Origin: JANNRA01 sp031401035
GTDB lineage: Bacteria; Desulfobacterota; Binatia; HRBIN30; CADEER01
Reading direction: 5' to 3'
DNA length: 13,635 nt
Assembly: GCA_031401035.1 (NCBI GenBank)
Contig: JANNRA010000114.1
Coordinates: 1-13,635, forward strand
Shown: one piece after another, positions 1 through 7,553 of the stretch
Layout: every line of letters begins with the position of its first letter
How positions within the stretch are numbered: the first letter of the stretch is position 1
Notes under the pieces: model-generated
The model's input: the letters and a program-made list of their open reading frames with translations, nothing else
Told to the model about the DNA's origin: nothing
Databases searched by the model: none
Program-made: the position numbers and the translations under genes

Positions 1-179
1 CCCCGGGGGTGGGGCCCCCCCGGGCGGGCCCCCCCCCGCCGGCGCCGGTGGGGCGCGCCCCCCGCGCCCCCATACACCCGGCCCCGCCGGGGCGGCGCCC
101 TCCAAAGAGGCGTCGTCGACGCGACACGCGTCGTCGGGGCGACACCGCAGGCATCATGACGACTCCCCCGCGGCGCGGG
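1..179. other. Non-coding low-complexity G/C-rich edge
   Basis: No gene is supported here. Bases 1-100 are almost only G and C with many homopolymer runs, including runs of seven to nine C. Bases 110-118 and 128-136 are a direct repeat (GCGTCGTCG). The same stretch holds a small perfect inverted repeat at 117-133. The composition at the very edge could reflect a poor-quality contig end or a GC-rich intergenic region; the sequence alone cannot separate the two. Confidence 0.6.
117..133 (-). terminator. Small hairpin downstream of the SGNH hydrolase gene
   Basis: A perfect 7-bp stem with a 3-base loop (CGACGCG-ACA-CGCGTCG) lies about 46 bases past the stop codon of the minus-strand SGNH hydrolase gene. 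On the minus strand a short pyrimidine/T stretch (CCTCTTT) follows a few bases later. This could end the moaA-SGNH transcript. There is no proper U-tract and such GC stems arise by chance in DNA of this composition, so the call is weak. Confidence 0.25.
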
Positions 180-1235
180 TCAGGGTGAGCGGGGCGCCAC
201 GTCGAGCACGCCCGACGCGAGAATGGCCTCGGCCACCACCCGGTGGCCCGCCGGCGTCCAGTGCTCGTCGCCGACGAACAGCACCGGCGCGCCGGCGGCG
301 GCAGCGACGGCCAACGGCGCGGTGAGATCGATCCACGCGGCCCCCGGCGCCGACCCGACGGCCTGCGCCAGCACGTGCGCGGCCCGCACCACTGGCGGCG
401 GCGCGGCGCCCTCGATCTCCAACCGGTGCGGGGCATAGAGCACCACGAAGTGCGCCCCGTGCGCCGTCGCGGCATCCCGCATGGCGGCCAACAGCCGCGC
501 GGTGAGGGCCCCCCCCGGCACGTCGTGGTAATCGACCGGCGCCGCGTCGCGCGCCGGCGCCAGCGGCGCGCCGGCCGCGTTGCCGCCGCCCAGGGTCCGA
601 CTGGTGAAATCGAGCAGCAGAAAGACGCGGCTGTGGTCCTTGAGCCAGGTGCGGACGGGATCCTGCAGCGGGCGCAGCGCCTGCGTCGCCGGCGTCAGGG
701 TATCGCCGGTGAGGTCGAACAACGGCCGGCGCCCGCTCTTACCGTCGAGGTTGTCGGCCAGGTCGTTGACGAACACCTGCACCAGCACGACGTCGACGCG
801 GCCGGCGGCGAGTTCCTGCAACAGCAGCAGATACTCCTGCGCGGAGCCGAACCCGTTGACGCCGCGGTTGGCGATCGCCGCATCCGGACGGGCACGCTGC
901 AGGTGATCGGTGTAGACCTCTCCCTGCGCGACGCCCCAGCCCCAGGTGAAGGAATCGCCGAGCACCAGCACGCGGCGCGGCGCCTGCAGCGGCGGCGGCG
1001 GCGCGGACGCGCGCCAGCCCGCCGCGTCGTGAACGATCACCGCATCGAACTGCGGCCGCCGGAAGCGACGCGTGACCCCCGGCTTGCCACGCCAGCCGAG
1101 CACCGCATCGCCGACGTGGAAGCTGTAGAGCGGGTTGGCGACCTCGGGCACGGCATCGACCACGCGCAGCAGCCCCTCGCCGAGCAGCAGCGCCGCGACG
1201 AGGCCGACGACGATCAGCGCAAGGCGGCGCGGCAC
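180..1235 (-). CDS. Membrane-anchored SGNH/GDSL-family hydrolase
   Basis: A 351-residue protein predicted to be an SGNH-fold esterase or acyl-transfer enzyme held on the outside of the membrane. Residues 5-24 form one hydrophobic segment, most likely an uncleaved signal anchor. The nucleophile block is GDSF at 93-96 with Ser95. A central block NRGVNGFG (123-130) supplies the usual Gly. FVND (155-158) supplies the block III Asn. DEHWTPAGH (323-331) carries a D-x-H pair as in AlgX/AlgJ-like members, not the classical D-x-x-H. The start is GTG, 8 bases after the moaA stop, without an obvious Shine-Dalgarno sequence, so translational coupling to moaA is plausible. Substrate is unknown; removal or transfer of acetyl groups on a surface polysaccharide is possible but is inference. 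The family assignment is firm, the role is not. Confidence 0.85.
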   Translation of the reverse strand: MPRRLALIVVGLVAALLLGEGLLRVVDAVPEVANPLYSFHVGDAVLGWRGKPGVTRRFRRPQFDAVIVHDAAGWRASAPPPPLQAPRRVLVLGDSFTWGWGVAQGEVYTDHLQRARPDAAIANRGVNGFGSAQEYLLLLQELAAGRVDVVLVQVFVNDLADNLDGKSGRRPLFDLTGDTLTPATQALRPLQDPVRTWLKDHSRVFLLLDFTSRTLGGGNAAGAPLAPARDAAPVDYHDVPGGALTARLLAAMRDAATAHGAHFVVLYAPHRLEIEGAAPPPVVRAAHVLAQAVGSAPGAAWIDLTAPLAVAAAAGAPVLFVGDEHWTPAGHRVVAEAILASGVLDVAPRSP

Positions 1236-1243
1236 GGCGGGGC

Positions 1244-2269
1244 TCAGCCGCCGCGCGTATGCATCTCGAGATGCGGATCGCGGCGCAGTTCGTCGGCGGG
1301 CATGAGCGGCGCGCGGTCGCGTTCGGCGAGACGGCGCTCGGCGCCGCGGTCATCGCGCCCCCGCCAGCCGCCGGCGAGCAGTGCCGCCAGCTCGTCGCGT
1401 GTCGCGCCGCCGCGCAGGGCGGCGCGCAGGTCGGTGCCGAGACGCGCATAGAGGCACAGGTACCACATGCCGTCCGCCGTCAGGCGGGCGCGATCGCAGG
1501 AGCGGCAGAACGGAGCCGTCGTCGACGCGATGATGCCGAACACCGTTCCATCCGCCAGGCGGTAGCGCTCGGCCGGCGCCGAGTTCGCCTCGCGCAGCGG
1601 CTCGATCGGGCCGTAGCGACGCCCCAGATCGGCGAGGATGGCGTCGCGCGGATACACCTTCTGCGCCGACCAATGGGTGGCGCCGCCGACGTCCATGTAC
1701 TCGATGAAGCGCACCTCGGCGCCGAGCGGGCGGGCGAGCTCGATGAGGTCCGCGAGCTCGTCGTCGTTGACGCCGCGCATGGCGACGCTGTCGAGCTTGA
1801 GGGGGCGGAAGCCGGCGGCGTCGGCGGCGCGCAGGCCGGCGAGCACCTGCTCGAGGCCGTCGCGGCGGGTCAGGGCGCGGAAGCGGTCGGGCCGCAGGGT
1901 GTCCAGGCTGACCGTCAGCCGATGCAGGCCCGCCGCCTTCAGCGCCGCGGCGTGGTCGGCGAGCAGAAGGCCGTTGGTGGTCAACGCCAGGTCGCGCAGG
2001 GCCGGCTTCGCCGCCAGTAGGCGCACCAGGTTTGGCAGGTCGTGGCGCAGCAGCGGCTCGCCGCCGGTGAGACGCACCTTGTCGACGCCGAGGTCGGTGA
2101 AGCAGTCGACCAGCGTCGCGATCTCCTCGAACGACAGGATGTCGCCGCGCGGCAGCCAGACGTAGTGCTCCTCCGGCATGCAGTAGGCGCAACGCAGGTT
2201 GCAGCGGTCGGTCACCGAGATGCGCAGGTTGCGCATCGGGCGGCCGAAGCGGTCGGCGACGGGCGGCAT
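1244..2269 (-). CDS. moaA: GTP 3',8-cyclase MoaA (molybdenum cofactor biosynthesis)
   Basis: A 341-residue radical SAM enzyme that, with MoaC, converts GTP to cyclic pyranopterin monophosphate, the first step of molybdenum cofactor synthesis in the cytoplasm. The SAM-binding [4Fe-4S] cysteines are C23, C27 and C30 (CNLRCAYC), preceded by the typical NLRISVTDRC context. TGGEPLLR (68-75) is the radical SAM GGE motif. The second, substrate-binding cluster is formed by C255, C258 and C272 in FCRSCDRARLTADG and the downstream LCLYA. The protein ends in Gly-Gly (340-341), the C-terminal tail required for MoaA activity, so the gene looks complete and functional. Length is normal for the family. No other moa, moe or mog gene is in the window. 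It lies divergently from the esterase gene with a 74-base gap and is probably co-transcribed with the SGNH hydrolase. Confidence 0.96.
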   Translation of the reverse strand: MPPVADRFGRPMRNLRISVTDRCNLRCAYCMPEEHYVWLPRGDILSFEEIATLVDCFTDLGVDKVRLTGGEPLLRHDLPNLVRLLAAKPALRDLALTTNGLLLADHAAALKAAGLHRLTVSLDTLRPDRFRALTRRDGLEQVLAGLRAADAAGFRPLKLDSVAMRGVNDDELADLIELARPLGAEVRFIEYMDVGGATHWSAQKVYPRDAILADLGRRYGPIEPLREANSAPAERYRLADGTVFGIIASTTAPFCRSCDRARLTADGMWYLCLYARLGTDLRAALRGGATRDELAALLAGGWRGRDDRGAERRLAERDRAPLMPADELRRDPHLEMHTRGG

Positions 2270-2343
2270 GCGGACGCGACTATGCCCGGTCCGCCAGCCA
2301 GTCGGAAGAGCCCCCTGGCGCGGCCTGCGGCGGCTTTTCAGGT

Positions 2344-3360
2344 GTGCATCGTGCTATCGCTCGCCGCATGCCGGTGGTCACGCTGACGATTGCGAGCCAG
2401 GTCCTGCGCGGCAACGCCCTGGGCGACCCGTCCGAGCGGCAGGTACCGGTGTTCCTGCCGCCCGACTACGACACGTCCGCGGCGCGCTATCCGGTGGTCT
2501 ACTTCCTCGCCGGCTTCGGCGGCGGCGGGCGCCTGCTGCTGTCCGAGTCGTTGTGGGGCGAGACGCTGCCGCAGCGCCTCGAACGCCTGCTCCGCGCCGG
2601 CACGGTGCGGCCACTGATCCTGGTGATGGCCGACTGCCTGACCCGCCTCGGCGGCAGCCAGTACATCAATTCTGCCGGCACCGGGCGCTACGAGGACCAC
2701 CTGGTCGGCGAGTTGGTGCCGCGCATCGACGCGGCGCTGCGCACCCTGCCCGTGCGCGAACAGCGCGTCGTCATGGGTAAGAGCTCGGGCGGCTACGCCG
2801 CGACCATCCTCGCCATGCGCCACCCCGAGGTGTTCGGCCTCGCCGTCGACCACTCCGGCGACAAGTACTTCGAGCACTGCTACCGGGCCGACATTCCCGC
2901 CGCCGTCGCAGCGCTGGCTCGCTACGAACACGATCCGGCGCGTTTCCTCGCCACCTTCCCGCAGCCGCCGAGCGAGCGCGGCCGGCAGTGGTTCACGCTG
3001 GTCAACATGCTGGCGATGGCCTCGTGCTATTCACCCAATCCGGACAGCGCGGCCGGCTTCGACCTGCCCTTCGACCCCAGCAGCGGCGAGCTGCGCCCGG
3101 AGGTGTGGGCGCGCTGGCTGGCGCACGACCCGGTCGAGCTGGCGGCGCGGCACGCCGACGCATTGCGCCGCTTGCACCTCTACTTCCTCGATTGCGGCCG
3201 CTTCGACGAGCATCACCTGCAACTCGGCAACCGCGTCTACACGCGCCGCCTGCAGGCCCTCGGCGTGCCGCACCTGTACGAAGAATTCGACGGCGGCCAC
3301 ATGAACGTGGCGCACCGCTATGAGGTGTCGCTGCAGCGGGTGTCCGAGGCGCTCGGGTGA
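2344..3360 (+). CDS. Putative alpha/beta-hydrolase esterase (esterase D/Fes-like)
   Basis: A protein of 338 residues from the GTG at 2344, or 330 residues from the ATG at 2368 (MPVV). Neither start has a clear ribosome binding site; the ATG fits the domain start better. The fold is that of the esterase D / enterochelin-esterase-like family (PF00756). An early beta-strand region includes RQVPVFLPPDY, then YPVVYFLAGFGGGG as the oxyanion-hole strand. The nucleophile elbow is GKSSGG (145-150) with Ser147. A likely acid is Asp288 in DCGRFDEHH, and the catalytic His is His319 in DGGHMN. No signal peptide is seen, so it probably acts in the cytoplasm. The substrate is unknown; S-formylglutathione hydrolase, siderophore esterase and acyltransferase relatives share these motifs. 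It is a single-gene unit ending at a strong hairpin. Confidence 0.85.
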   Translation: MHRAIARRMPVVTLTIASQVLRGNALGDPSERQVPVFLPPDYDTSAARYPVVYFLAGFGGGGRLLLSESLWGETLPQRLERLLRAGTVRPLILVMADCLTRLGGSQYINSAGTGRYEDHLVGELVPRIDAALRTLPVREQRVVMGKSSGGYAATILAMRHPEVFGLAVDHSGDKYFEHCYRADIPAAVAALARYEHDPARFLATFPQPPSERGRQWFTLVNMLAMASCYSPNPDSAAGFDLPFDPSSGELRPEVWARWLAHDPVELAARHADALRRLHLYFLDCGRFDEHHLQLGNRVYTRRLQALGVPHLYEEFDGGHMNVAHRYEVSLQRVSEALG

Positions 3361-3390
3361 TGGACGGCGCGGCTGCCGCCGCGCCGTCCA
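3361..3390. terminator. Shared hairpin between convergent genes
   Basis: A perfect 13-bp inverted repeat with a 4-base loop (arm TGGACGGCGCGGC at 3361-3373, loop TGCC, arm 3378-3390). It starts immediately after the esterase stop codon and ends 2 bases before the stop codon of the convergent terC-like gene. Its position fits a bidirectional terminator serving both genes. Neither side has a T-run, so it may work as a hairpin-only terminator or as a transcript-end stabiliser. Confidence 0.7.
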
Positions 3391-3392
3391 CA

Positions 3393-4133
3393 TCAGTCCG
3401 CGACGCGGTTGCGCAGGTGCACCGGCGCCTCGCGGGGGCGTTGCAGGCGCAGATTGAGCATCTCGACCATCACCGAGAAGCCCATCGCGAAGTAGATGTA
3501 GCCACGCGGGATGTGGAAGTGCAGGCCGTCGGCGATCAGCGCCACGCCGATCAAGAGCAAGAAGCTCAGCGCCAGCATCTTCACCGTCGGGTGGCGTTCG
3601 ACGAAGGTGCTGATCGGACCGGCGAAGAGCATCATGGTCACCACCGAGATCATCACCGCCGCCACCATCACCGGCACATGCCGCGACATGCCGATGGCGG
3701 TGACGACGGAGTCGATCGAGAAGACGATGTCGAGCAGCACGATCTGCACGATCACCGCGCCGAACGTCGGCACGACGCGCGTCGATACCGCGCCCTCCTG
3801 TCCTTCGAGCTTGTCGTGAATCTCGTGCGTACTCTTGGCCAGCAGGAAGAGGCCGCCGAGCAGCAGGATGATGTCGCGGCCGGAGATCTCGTACCCCCAC
3901 ATCGTCACCAGGGGTGCCGTCAGGTGCGCCAGCCAGGCGAGCGAGAGCAGCAGCAGGACACGCGTGATCATGGCCAGCGCCAGGCCGATGGTGCGCGCCC
4001 GGGCCTGCTGTTCCTGCGGCAGTTTCGACGCGAGAATCGAGATGAAGATGACGTTGTCGACGCCGAGCACCAGCTCGAGGGCGGTCAACGTGATGAGGGC
4101 GATCCAGATCTCGGGGTTCGTAAGCCAGTCCAT
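3393..4133 (-). CDS. TerC-family integral membrane protein, YgdQ-like
   Basis: A 246-residue polytopic inner-membrane protein of the TerC family, with the layout of E. coli YgdQ and close to its usual length. It has about seven hydrophobic segments. The conserved acidic intramembrane residues are Asp26 in LVLGVDNVIF and Asp135 and Asp141 in LLDIVFSIDSVV, which in this family are thought to contribute to metal ion binding. Other family landmarks are LTALE near the start, EISGRDIILLLGGLFLL (82-98), FVERHPTVKMLALSF (177-191) and PRGYIYFAMGFS (209-220). TerC relatives are linked to manganese efflux and metallation of exported proteins, and to tellurite resistance; no ter operon is nearby, so a general metal-homeostasis role is more likely. 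It starts at ATG, 94 bases downstream of the chimeric gene, and could be the last gene of that transcript or have its own promoter. Confidence 0.93.
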   Translation of the reverse strand: MDWLTNPEIWIALITLTALELVLGVDNVIFISILASKLPQEQQARARTIGLALAMITRVLLLLSLAWLAHLTAPLVTMWGYEISGRDIILLLGGLFLLAKSTHEIHDKLEGQEGAVSTRVVPTFGAVIVQIVLLDIVFSIDSVVTAIGMSRHVPVMVAAVMISVVTMMLFAGPISTFVERHPTVKMLALSFLLLIGVALIADGLHFHIPRGYIYFAMGFSVMVEMLNLRLQRPREAPVHLRNRVAD

Positions 4134-4159
4134 GGGGGTGCGGTTCTAGATGGCGACGG

Positions 4160-4202
4160 GTTGCCGACGCAACGGGGCCGCCAGTCCGGGGTTCCCACCC
4201 GG
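4160..4202. other. Short inverted repeats between the chimeric gene and terC
   Basis: The 94-base gap holds a perfect GTTGC-CGAC-GCAAC hairpin (4160-4173) and an imperfect CCGGGG/ACCCGG repeat (4186-4202). Either could be a weak terminator for the gene upstream on the minus strand or leader structure for terC. Neither is strong enough to decide. No convincing promoter was seen. Confidence 0.2.
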
Positions 4203-4227
4203 CACGGCGCGGCCGCGGGCGTCGCGA

Positions 4228-4668
4228 CTACTGCCCGAAGCGGTGGCCGCCGTCGGCCAGGTAGACGACCTCCTGCGGCGTCGACGGCCGCCCGAGTACG
4301 CCGTTGCGGTGCGGAAAGCGGCCGAAGCGGCCGATGACGTCGCGGTGCTGGCGGGCGAAGTCGAGGAACGCCTGCGCCTGCTGCAGCGCCTGGGCGTCGG
4401 AGGCGAAGGCCTCGGTATGGGCGCGCAGCCGCTGCTTCGCCTCGCCGGCGCAGACGCGGGCCAGATCGCGCCACATATACGCGCCCTTCGCCGGATAGAG
4501 ATTGAAGGGCGAGTCCCGCCACCCCTGCGCCGCAAACAGCGGACCGAGCAGGAACGGCCGCCAGCGCAGCGCTACGCGCGCGGTGGTGCACAGCGCCTCG
4601 ACGCGCATCGCGGCGGGGTAGGAATAGGTGCTGGCGAATTCGAACCAGAACTCGAGCGGCGCCGTCAT
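4228..4668 (-). CDS. Chimeric protein: HCCA-isomerase-like N-terminus joined to DUF924-like C-terminus
   Basis: A 146-residue protein that reads as two protein fragments in one frame. Residues 1 to about 73 look like the start of a DsbA-fold 2-hydroxychromene-2-carboxylate isomerase / kappa-class GST: LEFWFEFASTYSYPAAMRVE with the glutathione-contacting Ser13, then WRPFLLGPLFAAQGW and YPAKGAYMWRD. Residues about 80-146 look like the end of a DUF924 protein: FARQHRDVIGRFGRFPHRN, LGRPSTPQEV and a closing Phe-rich tail. Each parent family is normally around 180-210 residues, so the isomerase lacks roughly its last two thirds and DUF924 lacks its first half. The simplest explanation is an in-frame deletion that joined two neighbouring genes; assembly error is an alternative. 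It starts at ATG 15 bases after the kinase stop. Enzyme activity is doubtful because the helical domain of the isomerase is missing. Confidence 0.7.
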   Translation of the reverse strand: MTAPLEFWFEFASTYSYPAAMRVEALCTTARVALRWRPFLLGPLFAAQGWRDSPFNLYPAKGAYMWRDLARVCAGEAKQRLRAHTEAFASDAQALQQAQAFLDFARQHRDVIGRFGRFPHRNGVLGRPSTPQEVVYLADGGHRFGQ

Positions 4669-4683
4669 GGCGCTGCTGTATCC

Positions 4684-6474
4684 CTACTGGGCCGCCGTCG
4701 CCACCGGTGCCGCCACCGGTGCCGCTGCGCTGGGCAGGGTGACGCGAAAAATGGCGCCGCCCGCGGCGTCGGTGGCATAATCGATGCGGCCGCCGTGCGA
4801 CTCGATGATGGTACGGCTGATCGACAGGCCCATGCCGAGGCCGGCCGCCTTGGTCGAGAAGAATGGCTCGAAGACCTGCGCGGCGACCTCGGCGGCCAGC
4901 CCGGGGCCGCTGTCGCGCACCTCGAGCTGCACCGTGGCCGCATCACCCATGCGCGTGCACAGCTGCAGCGCGCGTCGGCCGCCGCTGTCGTGCAGCGCCT
5001 CGATGGCGTTGCGCAGGAGGTTGAGCACCACCTGCTCGATCTGGATGCCGTCGCCACGCAGCGGCGGCAGGGCCACCTGCAGGTCCAGACTCACCGCGAC
5101 GGAATCCTGTCGCGCGTCGGGCTCGACAATACTCAGCGCCTCGCGGACCAGTTCGTTGAGATCCAGCCACTCCTGCCGCGGCGCCTCGCGGCGGATCAGG
5201 TGGCGCAGGCGGCGGATGATCTCGCCGGCGCGCAGCGCCTCGGCCGAGATGACGTCGATCACCGGCAGCACGGTGCCGACGTCGCCGGGGTTGGCGCGCA
5301 GGCGGCGGCCGCAGCCCTGGGCGTAGTTGACGATCGCCGCCAGCGGTTGGTTGATCTCGTGCGCGAGTCCGGCGGCCATCTCGCCCATGGTCGACAGCCG
5401 CAGTACGTGCGTCAGCTCCGCCTGGCGCTGGCGGGCCTCGGCTTCCGCGCGCCGCTGTTGCGTCACGTCGGCGCTGAACACGGCGAGGCCGATGACCGCA
5501 CCATCGACGGTGATCGGATTGAAGGCGTTGACGTAGGCGCGCGGGCCGCTGGCCTGCGCAACCGTCTGCTCGACGCTGAAGCGCTCGCCGGCCAGGCCGC
5601 GCGCGTAGAGCGGCGCCCAGTAGGCGGCGAAAGCGGCCAGAACGTCGGCCGGATAGACGCCGTCCGGCTGCAGTTCGAACCCGTAGACATCGACGACGCG
5701 CTGGCGCAGCGCCGCGTTGCTGAGGATCAGATTGGCGTCCCGGTCGACGGCCCAGATGGCGTCCGTGGCGTTCTCGATCACGGCGCCGACCGCGGCCTGC
5801 GAGCTGCGCAACTCGGCCGTGCGCGCCGCCACGCGTTCCTCGAGGCCGTCGTTGAGGCGCCGCACCTCGGCCTCGGCGGCGCGTTGCTCGCGCAGGCGGC
5901 TCGCCAGGGCATCGCGCCCGCGCTGGAACTCCGCCGCCACGTAGATCGACACGCCCAGTCCAACGACCATGCCCACCATCGGATACTGCAGCAGGGCATG
6001 CAGGTCGCCGTGGGCGCCATAGATGGTGATCACCGTCGAGAGCGCGCCAATGGCTACGACCGCCACCTGCGGCCCGACGCCCCAGGGCAGCAGCGTCGCC
6101 GTCGCCAACGCCACCGCCAGGGTCATGAGCATCGTCGTCTGCCCCTCGTGCGCCAGCATTGCCGAAGCGGTGCTGAGCGCGTACATCGCGGCGACACAGG
6201 TGAGGCCGATGCCGATGACGGTCCCGCGCGCGCGCGGCCGGCGGCCGCCGTCTTCGCGCAGCAGCATCGCGGCGACGGCGATGACGAGGAGCGCACCGAG
6301 CTTCAACGCCCAGAACAACGGCAGCGCCGCATGCGGCTGCAGCGCCAGATCGAAGAGCGCGAAGACGATAATCGGGCCGAGGCACAACGTCACCGCGACG
6401 CGCAGGCGGCGCGCCAGACGCCCGCTCTCCTCGGCGTCCGGGTCCAGCGGCGCTTGGCGCTCCGCAACCGACAT
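4684..6474 (-). CDS. Membrane sensor histidine kinase with PAS domain (FixL/DctB-type core)
   Basis: A 596-residue hybrid-free sensor kinase. Residues about 24-182 contain six hydrophobic segments, forming a membrane sensor without a large periplasmic loop. A charged coiled-coil linker follows (183-228, heptad-like AEAEVRRLNDGLEERVAARTAE region). A PAS domain spans about 229-338, with a PAS-typical start ENATDAIWAVDRDANLI and end DVTQQRRAE. The HisKA helix has the phosphoacceptor His372 in AAGLAHEINQPLAAI. The ATPase domain shows an N box (VLNLLRNAIEAL, Asn485/Asn489), G1 box DSGPGL (521-526), F box FEPFFSTK (535-542) and G2 box GLGMGLSIS (545-553), so all catalytic motifs are present. The Ala/Pro-rich tail is short. 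No response regulator is adjacent, making it an orphan kinase. It lies 59 bases after prsW and 15 bases before the chimeric gene, suggesting one transcript. The signal it senses cannot be told from sequence. Confidence 0.95.
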   Translation of the reverse strand: MSVAERQAPLDPDAEESGRLARRLRVAVTLCLGPIIVFALFDLALQPHAALPLFWALKLGALLVIAVAAMLLREDGGRRPRARGTVIGIGLTCVAAMYALSTASAMLAHEGQTTMLMTLAVALATATLLPWGVGPQVAVVAIGALSTVITIYGAHGDLHALLQYPMVGMVVGLGVSIYVAAEFQRGRDALASRLREQRAAEAEVRRLNDGLEERVAARTAELRSSQAAVGAVIENATDAIWAVDRDANLILSNAALRQRVVDVYGFELQPDGVYPADVLAAFAAYWAPLYARGLAGERFSVEQTVAQASGPRAYVNAFNPITVDGAVIGLAVFSADVTQQRRAEAEARQRQAELTHVLRLSTMGEMAAGLAHEINQPLAAIVNYAQGCGRRLRANPGDVGTVLPVIDVISAEALRAGEIIRRLRHLIRREAPRQEWLDLNELVREALSIVEPDARQDSVAVSLDLQVALPPLRGDGIQIEQVVLNLLRNAIEALHDSGGRRALQLCTRMGDAATVQLEVRDSGPGLAAEVAAQVFEPFFSTKAAGLGMGLSISRTIIESHGGRIDYATDAAGGAIFRVTLPSAAAPVAAPVATAAQ

Positions 6475-6533
6475 GGTGGCAAGCCTAACTCACCCGCAGG
6501 CGGCTTGGCCAGCCAGCAGACAGGCACTGGCGC

Positions 6534-7439
6534 TCAGTGTCGGCGGGCACCACCGCGCCGCGCCGCCGCCGCGAGCAGCACCAGGCCCGGACCGACGAAG
6601 GCGACGACGATCACCGGCGCCGTCAGCAACCAGTACTGCGCCCGCCCCTCGAGTTGGCAGGCCACCGCGGCGCCGGGACCGCAGACGGCGCCGTCGAGCC
6701 AGCCGGCGCCGAGGCCGTTCCAGGCGGCGTGCTGCAGTACGGCCAGCGCAAAGCCGAGCAGCGGCGCCGCCCAGCGCATCGCCCCGGCCGGCGCGGCACG
6801 CCCCCAGCCGATGCCGGCGCCGATGGTGGCGGTGAATGTCGGATGCAGGACACCGCCGAGCGCGGCGCGCAGATAGACGCTCTCCGCCAGGCCGGCCTCG
6901 CCGCCGGTCACCGCGGCGATGGCAAAGTAGTAGAGGTTTTCGGCCAGGGTGAAGCCGATGCCGATGAGGGCGCCGTAGACGATGCCGTCGATCGCATCGC
7001 GCAGGTCGTCGCGCCAGGCGAGCACCAACACCGCCAGCGCCACCGCCTTGGCCCCCTCCTCTACCAGCGGCGCGCCGAGGGTCGCCGCCAGGCTCGTCCC
7101 CTGCGCGGCGCCGGCGGCGCTGGTGAACCACAGCCGCAAGGCGCCGTTCGCGGCCGCCGCCACGCTGGGAGCGACGACCGCGCCCCACAGCACGGCGCCC
7201 ATCACCAAGCGCGCCGGCGCATGCTGGCGACGATCGACACGCAGCACCAGCGCGACCCACAGCGCCGCCGGCACGCTGGCGGCCGCGAACAGGACCGTCG
7301 GCGTCTCGAACACGAAGCGCTGGAACCCGACGAAGAGCCCGACGACGAGCAGGACGCCGCCGATCGTTCTCAGGATCTGCGCCACGCGGCCGTGTCTGAC
7401 GCGCCGCAGCGCATTTCGCAACCGCGTCGCGCACCCCAC
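6534..7439 (-). CDS. PrsW-family intramembrane protease
   Basis: A 301-residue polytopic membrane protein with the motifs of the PrsW family (PF13367, peptidase M82), relatives of the B. subtilis protease that starts RsiW anti-sigma cleavage. The diagnostic residues are Glu127-Glu128 with Lys131 (APLVEEGAKA), Glu167-Asn168 in GFTLAENLYYF, His199 in HPTFTATIGAGIG, and His237 in LQHAAWNGL. About eight hydrophobic segments carry these motifs into the membrane. It is longer than the B. subtilis protein, mainly at the N-terminus. The start is GTG at 7439; an internal GTG just before AQILRTIGG would give a shorter N-terminus and cannot be excluded. No anti-sigma factor or ECF sigma gene is in the window. 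It is the first gene of the minus-strand run with the histidine kinase. Substrate unknown. Confidence 0.88.
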   Translation of the reverse strand: MGCATRLRNALRRVRHGRVAQILRTIGGVLLVVGLFVGFQRFVFETPTVLFAAASVPAALWVALVLRVDRRQHAPARLVMGAVLWGAVVAPSVAAAANGALRLWFTSAAGAAQGTSLAATLGAPLVEEGAKAVALAVLVLAWRDDLRDAIDGIVYGALIGIGFTLAENLYYFAIAAVTGGEAGLAESVYLRAALGGVLHPTFTATIGAGIGWGRAAPAGAMRWAAPLLGFALAVLQHAAWNGLGAGWLDGAVCGPGAAVACQLEGRAQYWLLTAPVIVVAFVGPGLVLLAAAARRGGARRH

Positions 7440-7510
7440 CGGATCGCCGCACCAGACTCGCCAATGGCCCGCACTACGGCAACTAATGCGGCGGGTTTCT
7501 AGGTTCTGAC

Positions 7511-7547
7511 GAGTATAGGGGGATTTCCCTACCCCTGTAAGGGAAGA
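7511..7547 (+). promoter_or_regulatory. Nested inverted repeats upstream of the Mor-like gene
   Basis: Within the 114-base gap between divergent genes, bases 7516-7531 form TAGGG-GGATTT-CCCTA, and TACCCCT follows at 7530-7536, with GTAAGGG at 7537-7543. TACCCCT fits the NarL/FixJ-class heptamer consensus TACYYMT and appears beside partial inverted copies. This looks like an operator for a two-component or LuxR-type regulator, or for the neighbouring Mor-like protein. The GGGAAG at 7541-7546 sits 7 bases before a TTG codon and could be its ribosome binding site. Function is inferred from symmetry only. Confidence 0.4.
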
Positions 7548-7553
7548 TCCTCA

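Noticed and set aside
2270..2343. Possible molybdenum-cofactor riboswitch upstream of moaA
   Set aside because: The divergent gap is only 74 bases and shows no structure resembling the Moco riboswitch core.
4150..6876. A 908-codon plus-strand open frame across the chimeric gene and histidine kinase
   Set aside because: It is rich in Arg, Gln, His and Asp without domain features and overlaps a kinase with all catalytic motifs intact on the other strand.
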